DNA from: DATKXO01 sp035528995
GTDB lineage: Bacteria; Planctomycetota; Phycisphaerae; UBA1845
Direction: 5' to 3'
NCBI GenBank assembly: GCA_035528995.1
Contig: DATKXO010000313.1
Coordinates: 1 to 5,805 of the forward strand
DNA: 5,805 nt
Made by a program: the position numbers and the translations under genes. This document shows, piece after piece, positions 1 to 3,184 of this stretch. Position 1 is the first letter of the stretch; each line of letters starts with the position of its first letter. The notes beneath the pieces are model-generated. The model did no database searches. It was not told the DNA's origin and was given only the letters and a program-made list of their open reading frames with translations.

Positions 1-69
1 TGATAGCGTAATTGGAACGTGTCGCCAGTGATTGCGGGCTGATCGTTTACCGTTGGTTGTCGTTGCCAT
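1..69 (-). CDS. Leftward gene, 5' end only (23 codons visible)
   Basis: A minus-strand reading frame starts with ATG at 69-67 and stays open to the left edge, giving MATTTNGKRSARNHWRHVPI and three more residues. The start is well supported: GGGAGG (plus-strand 78-83) lies 8 bases upstream of the ATG. A near-consensus promoter, TTGACA-N16-TATAGT, lies just above that and would leave a leader of about 18 bases. The visible N-terminus is basic and polar with no signal peptide; 23 residues are too few to assign a family. It is divergent from the RHH-like gene at 191-385 and shares a symmetric control region with it, so the two are probably co-regulated. Function unknown. Confidence 0.6.
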   Translation of the reverse strand, partial: MATTTNGKRSARNHWRHVPITLS

Positions 70-77
70 GATTTTGG

Positions 78-83
78 CCTCCC
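78..83 (-). promoter_or_regulatory. Shine-Dalgarno site of the left-edge gene
   Basis: On the minus strand this reads GGGAGG, with an 8-base spacer to the ATG at 69-67. It is the main evidence that a real gene runs off the left edge. Confidence 0.65.
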
Positions 84-93
84 TTCACTCTCA

Positions 94-121
94 ACTATAC
101 AACACGGGGGAGGTTTGTCAA
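94..121 (-). promoter_or_regulatory. Leftward sigma70-like promoter
   Basis: Minus strand: -35 TTGACA (116-121, perfect consensus), 16-base spacer, -10 TATAGT (94-99, one mismatch). Transcription would start near 87 and give a short leader carrying the GGGAGG site. Its -35 element is the exact mirror of the -35 of the rightward promoter about position 138.5. Confidence 0.7.
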
Positions 122-155
122 TTGAAAAACCTAAAATATTCCGAGGATTTTTCAA

Positions 156-184
156 TTGCACAACCGGCGAGCGGGTTGTATAAT
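156..184 (+). promoter_or_regulatory. Rightward sigma70-like promoter of the RHH-like gene
   Basis: -35 TTGCAC (156-161), exact 17-base spacer, -10 TATAAT (179-184, perfect consensus). The -10 ends only 6 bases before the ATG at 191, so transcription should start at or next to the A of the start codon. This implies a leaderless mRNA. Confidence 0.7.
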
Positions 185-190
185 CTGGGT

Positions 191-385
191 ATGCTAGAGC
201 GGAGTGTAAATGTCGGCGGGCGGCCGGAGCTGCCCCCGGAGCAACGGCGCAACACGGTCATATACGTCACACGGGCTACGCGTGATCGGGTCAAACGCCT
301 GGCTGAGGCACGCAACGTGACGCCGGAGGCCGTGCTGGCCGACCTGCTCACAGCCGCGGAACGGCGGCTGCGCCGCAAGCGGTGA
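191..385 (+). CDS. Small RHH-like DNA-binding protein (64 aa)
   Basis: The protein fits the ribbon-helix-helix (CopG/Arc-type) pattern. A short strand, NTVIYVTRATRDRVKRL, leads into helix A. A turn and second helix follow (ARNVTPEAVLADLLTAAERR), and the tail is basic (RLRRKR). RHH proteins dimerise and insert the paired strands into the DNA major groove, often repressing their own promoter. The ATG at 191 is chosen because it follows a TATAAT box by 6 bases. The frame is open upstream to a TTG at 32, but that would run through the promoter, and no later ATG, GTG or TTG in frame precedes the domain. No Shine-Dalgarno site is possible if the mRNA is leaderless. The gene is divergent from the left-edge gene and convergent with the zinc-ribbon membrane gene, 15 bases from its stop. 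RHH antitoxins are an alternative, but no toxin gene follows. Confidence 0.72.
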   Translation: MLERSVNVGGRPELPPEQRRNTVIYVTRATRDRVKRLAEARNVTPEAVLADLLTAAERRLRRKR

Positions 386-400
386 AACAGCGAAACGGCA

Positions 401-778
401 CTAGGAGCCTGGATTGCCGTGTTCACCGTTCTGCGCAATCCTCTCCAGCGCCCCCCAGATCCCGGCCAGCGAATTGGTCAACAATCCGACAAACGCCAAC
501 ACCGCGCCGCTCGCCGCAACCTCTATGCCGTACGCGGCGCCGGTCATCACCACTACTATCCCAACCCCAATCAACCCCAGTCCCACGATTCGCAGGAAGC
601 GGATCTCACCGACCGGCCGGGGCGACGCACTCTGACGCCGCGCACCCGGCCTCAGCACCCGCCCGCAGTTCGGGCACTCACTCCACTGGTCGGCACATCC
701 CCGCCCGCATTCCGGACACTGAACGCTCAATAGCGCCGCTGCCGCGCGGAAGCCGGTCGCCGCGTCTGGCTCATCCAT
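401..778 (-). CDS. Zinc-ribbon protein with two membrane helices (125 aa)
   Basis: Near the N-terminus is a zinc ribbon with paired Cys knuckles, CPEC (C21, C24) and CPNC (C35, C38), plus an extra Cys28. A basic Arg/Ser/Pro linker follows. Two hydrophobic segments come next, roughly residues 61-82 (FLRIVGLGLIGVGIVVVMTG) and 84-109, ending in a short polar tail. This suggests a cytoplasmic zinc ribbon attached to a membrane hairpin. The start at Met7 of the longest frame (778) is chosen because AGGAGG sits 8 bases upstream, while the ATG at 796 has a poorer site. The product is unrecognised. Similar zinc-ribbon/two-helix small proteins are common hypotheticals in bacteria and phages, so it may be host or element DNA. 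It is convergent with the RHH-like gene and there is no room for a hairpin terminator between them. Confidence 0.75.
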   Translation of the reverse strand: MDEPDAATGFRAAAALLSVQCPECGRGCADQWSECPNCGRVLRPGARRQSASPRPVGEIRFLRIVGLGLIGVGIVVVMTGAAYGIEVAASGAVLAFVGLLTNSLAGIWGALERIAQNGEHGNPGS

Positions 779-1013
779 TCGCCCTTCCTCCTGCATCCTT
801 CATCCTTCTGTCCATGTCCCCTGAACAGCCGTCATGGATATAATATTGGTCTTGTTCTTTCCTCCCCCCCCCACTTCCCGTACCTTAATGGACGATGACT
901 TCCCCCGTGGCGGTCACGGTCGAGGTCATGCCAGCCAAAGCATCGCGCCGGTGGTGGCCATCACACCGTCACGGATGGCGGTCCGCACCCCGGCAGCACA
1001 GGGAGGAACTGCC
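779..1013. other. Intergenic stretch with no convincing gene
   Basis: No reading frame here has coding character with a credible ribosome site. A TATAAT (839-844) has no matching -35 on the plus strand. Its reverse reading, TATTAT, could serve as a weak -10 for the minus-strand zinc-ribbon gene, again without a -35. A run of nine C (864-872) is present. The element's left end could lie here or elsewhere, but no repeated transposase-binding motif or TG terminus could be picked out. Confidence 0.5.
787..792 (-). promoter_or_regulatory. Shine-Dalgarno site that decides the start at 778
   Basis: On the minus strand this is a perfect AGGAGG with an 8-base spacer to ATG at 778. It lies inside the longer reading frame that begins at 796, so the shorter start is preferred. 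Confidence 0.7.
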
Positions 1014-1256
1014 ATGCTTACATTCGCCCATCCAGCCGATCCGCCGGGTGCACGAGCGCACCTGATCGCAGACATCACAGCCCTGATCGAGACCTCTTCT
1101 ACCCGCACCTTGTTGATCCTTCTCCCCCTTCTTCAGCAGCACGTCGTAGTGCCTCGGCCGCCAACTTTTGCAAGGCCGCCATGCGTTCTCCCGCCTTCAG
1201 GTCGGCAGCCTTCTCAAATTCCGCCCACTCGATTTCCCCGTCATCGATCAGCTTAG
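1014..1256 (+). CDS. Doubtful small ORF with a good ribosome site (80 aa)
   Basis: ATG at 1014 follows GGGAGGA with about 7-8 bases spacing, which is why it is listed. The first 40 residues could form amphipathic helices (AHLIADITALIETSS, then a Leu-rich stretch). From about residue 45 the sequence becomes Pro/Arg-rich, as expected for a frame read antisense to another gene. Its last 158 bases lie opposite the 3' end of the better-supported minus-strand gene 1099-1422, which argues against the full-length frame. It could be a truncated gene whose 3' part was lost, or chance. No family recognised. Confidence 0.25.
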   Translation: MLTFAHPADPPGARAHLIADITALIETSSTRTLLILLPLLQQHVVVPRPPTFARPPCVLPPSGRQPSQIPPTRFPRHRSA

Positions 1257-1422
1257 CCCAGCGCAATACCGCCGCCCGCTCTTCCTTCTCCAGCAGCCGC
1301 AACGCGGCGATACCCGCGGTCACGACCAGCGTTTTCGATACGCCCAGATCCAGCTCAATTTCGCGCATCCACGTGCACACCTCAATCGCCGGATTCGGTT
1401 TAAAGCCCTTTCGTGTCGTCAT
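1099..1422 (-). CDS. Small RHH-like protein divergent from the early operon (107 aa); candidate regulator
   Basis: A basic N-terminus (MTTRKGFKPNP) precedes a segment with RHH/HTH character at about residues 12-45: helix, turn, then LGVSKTLVVTAGIAALRLL. A long charged helical region follows (about 46-98, rich in Ala, Glu and Lys). ATG at 1422 is preferred over an upstream GTG at 1470, because AGAAGA lies about 6 bases before it and the GTG frame would run back across the operator palindromes. The gene is divergent from the early operon start at 1497, across 74 bases holding the operon promoter and two palindromes. Phage Mu places its c repressor in this position, so a regulatory role is inferred from location and fold. 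It has no recognisable sequence similarity to Mu c. A weak TTGTGT-N17-TTAAAA could serve as its promoter. Confidence 0.65.
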   Translation of the reverse strand: MTTRKGFKPNPAIEVCTWMREIELDLGVSKTLVVTAGIAALRLLEKEERAAVLRWAKLIDDGEIEWAEFEKAADLKAGERMAALQKLAAEALRRAAEEGGEGSTRCG

Positions 1423-1458
1423 GTAGTGTCTTCTGCGCGTTTTTTTTAAAAAACCCAT

Positions 1459-1487
1459 TTGCGTACACACAAAACTAGTTGTACACT
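1459..1487 (+). promoter_or_regulatory. Early operon promoter
   Basis: -35 TTGCGT (1459-1464), exact 17-base spacer, -10 TACACT (1482-1487). The -10 ends 9 bases before the ATG at 1497, so the predicted transcript is leaderless or has a leader of only a few bases. Both promoter boxes are covered by palindromes. Confidence 0.6.
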
Positions 1488-1490
1488 TAG
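1460..1490. promoter_or_regulatory. Two GTAC-centred palindromes, candidate repressor operators
   Basis: Site 1 is TGCGTACACA (1460-1469), symmetric at 8 of 10 positions. Site 2 is CTAGTTGTACACTTAG (1475-1490), symmetric at 12 of 16 positions with core TGTACA. Their centres are 18 bases apart, and they overlap the -35 and -10 boxes respectively. A dimeric regulator bound here would block the early promoter. The divergent RHH-like protein is the natural candidate, by inference. Confidence 0.55.
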
Positions 1491-1496
1491 TTCACT

Positions 1497-1667
1497 ATGA
1501 ACGAACCGATCACGACAATCAGACCTCCCAGAGTCTACGTCACAGCCAGGGACGCCAAAACCGGCCGCTCCAAGACGATCACCCTACACGGCAACGGGCT
1601 TACCCCGCAAGGTGTGATAGATCTCATACTTCATGCCATCACACCATCGAAACGAAAGGCCGGCTAA
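1497..1667 (+). CDS. Small protein of unknown function, first early gene (56 aa)
   Basis: The predicted shape is two beta strands and a helix: a strand around residues 12-18 (RVYVTAR), a turn DAKTGRS, a strand KTITLHG, then a hydrophobic helix (VIDLILHAI) and a basic tail. Family not recognised. It occupies the place of the Ner repressor gene in phage Mu but has no visible HTH. The ATG is placed by the promoter, whose -10 ends 9 bases upstream, and there is no Shine-Dalgarno site. Its stop overlaps the next start (TAATG), so translation is probably coupled. It aligns without gaps to the next protein over the D-x-x-T-G-[RK]-S-x3-T-x2-G core, which suggests tandem duplication. Confidence 0.6.
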   Translation: MNEPITTIRPPRVYVTARDAKTGRSKTITLHGNGLTPQGVIDLILHAITPSKRKAG

Positions 1668-1843
1668 TGCCCCCAAACACCATCACTGTAAAGTTCGTGG
1701 ACAACGCCACCGGCAAGAGCGTGTCGTTCACCGTCTACGGTCAGGACCGCGACATTGTCGCCGAGAAGGTCGAACGCTTCCTGCGCGGCCGGTACCGCAT
1801 GACCAAGCTCAACGACCGCCGCCACAAGCAGCGGGGTTTCTGA
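1667..1843 (+). CDS. Small paralogue of the preceding protein (58 aa)
   Basis: ATG at 1667 overlaps the preceding TAA by one base (TAATG), with AAGG about 8 bases upstream. Strand-turn-strand-helix pattern: ITVKFV, DNATGKS, VSFTVYG, then helix DIVAEKVERFLRG and a strongly basic tail (RRHKQRG). Residues D12, T15, G16, S18, T22 and G25 match D19, T22, G23, S25, T29 and G32 of the preceding protein at identical spacing. The two genes therefore look like diverged duplicates. The basic tail suggests contact with nucleic acid, but function is unknown. Confidence 0.65.
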   Translation: MPPNTITVKFVDNATGKSVSFTVYGQDRDIVAEKVERFLRGRYRMTKLNDRRHKQRGF

Positions 1844-1976
1844 ATGCCTATCAGGTCGCCGGGAGCGTCTCGGCGGCAGAATGTTTCTTTGACAGGCCCA
1901 GCACGGGCGAAGCGGAGGAAGGATGGCGATCGGAATTCGAGAAGGCGGCGGACCGGCAAACTCCCGCGTCGTTTTC

Positions 1977-2004
1977 GCATTCCGCATTCGCCATTCCGCA
2001 TTCC
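1977..2004. repeat. Heptad tandem repeat, four GCATTCC-like units
   Basis: Four contiguous 7-base units read GCATTCC, GCATTCG, CCATTCC and GCATTCC. Heptad short tandem repeats of this sort sit in non-coding DNA of some bacteria. Because 7 is not a multiple of 3, copy-number change would shift any reading frame across it, which argues that the stretch is non-coding. Confidence 0.7.
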
Positions 2005-2011
2005 GCCGCTT

Positions 2012-2056
2012 CGCCCGTAGGGCAGCCCGGTAAAGGGTAACCCGCCCGTGGGGCGG
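2012..2056 (+). repeat. Repeated short hairpins ahead of the HTH gene
   Basis: CGCCCGTAGGGC (2012-2023) and CGCCCGTGGGGC (2043-2054) match at 11 of 12 positions. Each folds back on itself; the second makes a 6-bp stem CCGCCC/GGGCGG with a GTG loop (2042-2056). GGGTAACCC (2035-2043) between them could pair in an alternative way. No U-run follows, so this is not an intrinsic terminator. It may be an mRNA processing or stability element, or simply a genomic repeat. Confidence 0.45.
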
Positions 2057-2098
2057 ATCAACGGATTACCTCGAGCATTGTTACGGCAGGGAGGCCTG

Positions 2099-2614
2099 AT
2101 GGTTTACGAAATGCGAACTGACGCCGAGCTGTTGAACGTGCTGCTCAACGAGGCCCCCATGGTCGCCGAGCAGCGCACCGGCCACACCCAGGCCCTCAGC
2201 GCCAAAGTCATCGGATACTGGACCGGCCGGGCCGTCCAGACCGTCAGCGATTACCGCACCGGCAAGCTCAACATCCCCATCGACTTCTGGCGCCGCATCC
2301 TCGATCACTACCTGGACATGCGCATCGTCCGCTTGTTGATCTCCGACCTGTACATCGTCGAGGTCACCCCCCACGTTGCCCCACCGCCGCCGGTCGGCGT
2401 GGAATGGTTTCACCAGGCCGTCGAGGTCATCGGCACCTTCCACGCCCAGCAGAAAAGCCTCGCCGACATCATCGCCGACGGCACGGTGGACGCAAGCGAC
2501 GCCGCCGCCGTCGCCGCCTACGATCGCGCGTTTCACGAGCACCGGGCCACCGAAGCGGCCCTGCACCGGGCCACCCTGGCCGCCTTCGAAAATTCCCTGG
2601 GGAGACAACCATGA
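2099..2614 (+). CDS. Helix-turn-helix early protein (171 aa)
   Basis: An HTH-like segment lies at about residues 32-57 (AKVIGYWTGRAVQTVSDYRT), followed by a helix, IDFWRRILDHYLD, resembling helices after phage CI/CII-type HTH motifs. A Pro-rich hinge (about 91-99, HVAPPPPVG) leads to an all-helical C-terminal half (about 100-168). This resembles phage CII/CP76-type regulators in layout only, so that label is tentative. ATG at 2099 is chosen because GGGAGG lies just upstream; the frame also opens at a GTG at 2048, inside a hairpin and without a ribosome site. The 3' end overlaps the next gene by ATGA. Its position before the transposase suggests a regulator or transposition accessory protein, which is inference. 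Confidence 0.7.
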   Translation: MVYEMRTDAELLNVLLNEAPMVAEQRTGHTQALSAKVIGYWTGRAVQTVSDYRTGKLNIPIDFWRRILDHYLDMRIVRLLISDLYIVEVTPHVAPPPPVGVEWFHQAVEVIGTFHAQQKSLADIIADGTVDASDAAAVAAYDRAFHEHRATEAALHRATLAAFENSLGRQP

Positions 2615-2934
2615 TCGTCTGGCTCGTATTCGCCACCTACATCAGCGCCGTCATCACCCTGTCGTTCGTCGTCGTCAACTGGGTCGACACCATGAAGATT
2701 ATCGACGTGAGGTGTCGTTGCGGCCGCCACACCGCCCGCGACTGCGTCATCCTCGACGACAGCGATCTCACACAGATCCGCGAGAACCTCTCCGACCTCT
2801 GCCCCATCTGCCGCCTCCAAGCGCCGGCCATTCCGACCGTCCCGGCGCGCCGGGATAAGGAAGCGGCCAATCCGAACCGCGCCCGTCAGGAAGCGGCCAA
2901 TCCGAGCGACGGGCCAGCCGAGGCGTTGTCATGA
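2611..2934 (+). CDS. Membrane-anchored Cys-rich small protein (107 aa)
   Basis: Residues 2-24 form one hydrophobic helix (IVWLVFATYISAVITLSFVV) with no charge before it and Lys/Arg after it. The positive-inside rule therefore puts the C-terminal part in the cytoplasm. That part has a possible zinc site: C35, C37 and C45, then CPIC (C64, C67). The tail is low-complexity, with two EAANP units (30-base DNA period) around NPNRARQEA; the last peptide recurs near the start of the transposase. ATG at 2611 overlaps the previous stop (ATGA) and has GGGGAG upstream; the gene's own stop overlaps the next start the same way. No family recognised. Confidence 0.7.
   Translation: MIVWLVFATYISAVITLSFVVVNWVDTMKIIDVRCRCGRHTARDCVILDDSDLTQIRENLSDLCPICRLQAPAIPTVPARRDKEAANPNRARQEAANPSDGPAEALS
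2858..2905 (+). repeat. Tandem 18-base repeat, period 30
   Basis: AGGAAGCGGCCAATCCGA occurs at 2858-2875 and again at 2888-2905. Both copies are in frame within the membrane-anchored Cys-rich gene, encoding the repeated EAANP. The second half of the unit overlaps the 29-base block shared with the transposase gene. Confidence 0.8.
2868..2896 (+). repeat. 29-base direct repeat, copy 1
   Basis: Positions 2868-2896 are identical over 29 bases to 3202-3230. The block encodes NPNRARQEA in the tail of the membrane-anchored Cys-rich protein, in the same reading phase as the other copy. Confidence 0.85.
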
Positions 2935-3173
2935 TCGCCGCCTCACCCCACTACTGCCCGGTCTGCGAGGAACTGCTCAATCGCGAAAACTGCACCATCG
3001 CCCACCTCATCGATCGCGATCGCCTGACCCTGTTGTGTGAACACTGCGGAATCGGCTGGGAAATCGAGACCTACATAGACGGCGAGCTATTCGCCCTGGA
3101 TTTTCGGCAACGTACCGAGCCGGACAGCTTCCGGCGCTTCGTTGCCCGATTGGAGGATTCCCGGGCCGCCTAG
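2931..3173 (+). CDS. Small zinc-ribbon protein (80 aa)
   Basis: Two Cys knuckles, CPVC (C9, C12) and CEHC (C36, C39), are 23 residues apart, giving a classic four-Cys zinc-ribbon layout. A mixed beta/alpha C-terminal part follows (GWEIETYIDGELFALDF, then a basic helix). There is no membrane segment. The ATG overlaps the preceding stop (ATGA), with GAGG 8 bases upstream, and the transposase ATG follows the stop after 11 bases. Zinc ribbons of this size often bind nucleic acid or protein partners. Its tight link to the transposase suggests an accessory role, but no family or function is recognised. Confidence 0.72.
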   Translation: MIAASPHYCPVCEELLNRENCTIAHLIDRDRLTLLCEHCGIGWEIETYIDGELFALDFRQRTEPDSFRRFVARLEDSRAA

Positions 3174-3184
3174 AGATATACGTC

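Larger units (their letters stand above)
94..184. repeat. Nested inverted repeats forming a symmetric divergent operator region
   Basis: Two inverted repeats share one centre. CAATTGAAAAA (119-129) pairs with TTTTTCAATTG (148-158), centre 138.5; the match extends to CCT/AGG (130-132 and 144-146) across a one-base bulge. TATACAAC (96-103) pairs with GTTGTATA (175-182), centre 139. The inner arms overlap both -35 boxes and the outer arms overlap both -10 boxes. A further local repeat, ACAACC (160-165) with GGTTGT (174-179), sits between -35 and -10 of the rightward promoter. The stretch is AT-rich against a GC-rich background. A symmetric binding site for a dimeric or tetrameric regulator is the simplest reading; the adjacent RHH-like protein is the obvious candidate, by inference. 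Confidence 0.7.
1844..2098. other. 255-base gap in the operon with repeats and hairpins
   Basis: This gap separates the two small paralogues from the helix-turn-helix gene. It holds heptad repeats (1977-2004) and a pair of short hairpins (2012-2056). Two tiny frames start here (1844-2020, Arg/Pro-rich; 1923-2033, with GGAGG upstream), but both run through the heptad repeat and neither looks like a conserved protein. No promoter was recognised, so downstream genes probably depend on read-through from 1497. Confidence 0.5.

Noticed and set aside
32..190. Upstream extension of the RHH-like gene to a TTG at 32
   Set aside because: It would be translated across the divergent promoter and operator dyad, and has no ribosome site.
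1..190. Left terminus of the element, because the window begins with TG and has repeats nearby
   Set aside because: The repeats are symmetric about two promoters, do not resemble an array of directly repeated transposase sites, and a gene reads across position 1.
839..844. TATAAT as a plus-strand promoter
   Set aside because: The base positions 17 upstream (GTCCCC) bear no resemblance to a -35 box, and no supported gene follows closely.
864..872. C9 homopolymer as a phase-variation tract
   Set aside because: It is not inside a supported gene or between promoter boxes.
834..1013. Longer version of the 1014 frame from ATG 834
   Set aside because: It runs through a C9 tract, has no ribosome site and has low-complexity, non-protein-like composition.
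1932..1955. Similarity to the reverse complement of 1199-1222 (both can read EFEKAAD)
   Set aside because: Only 20 of 24 bases match, nothing extends it on either side, and the frame at 1932 is not part of a supported gene; probably chance.
1844..2020. 58-aa Arg/Pro-rich frame starting right after the second mini-protein (TGAATG)
   Set aside because: It reads through the heptad repeat (RIPHSPFRIPP), has no Shine-Dalgarno site beyond coupling, and its composition is typical of a chance frame.
1923..2033. 36-aa frame with GGAGG upstream
   Set aside because: Most of it is heptad-repeat and hairpin sequence; the short spacing and length give little support.
2042..2056. Hairpin CCGCCC-GTG-GGGCGG as an intrinsic terminator
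   Set aside because: No U-run follows, and coding genes on the same strand continue downstream.
3010..3021. CGATCGCGATCG palindrome
   Set aside because: It lies inside the zinc-ribbon gene, is a single occurrence, and is explained by Asp/Arg codons (DRDR).
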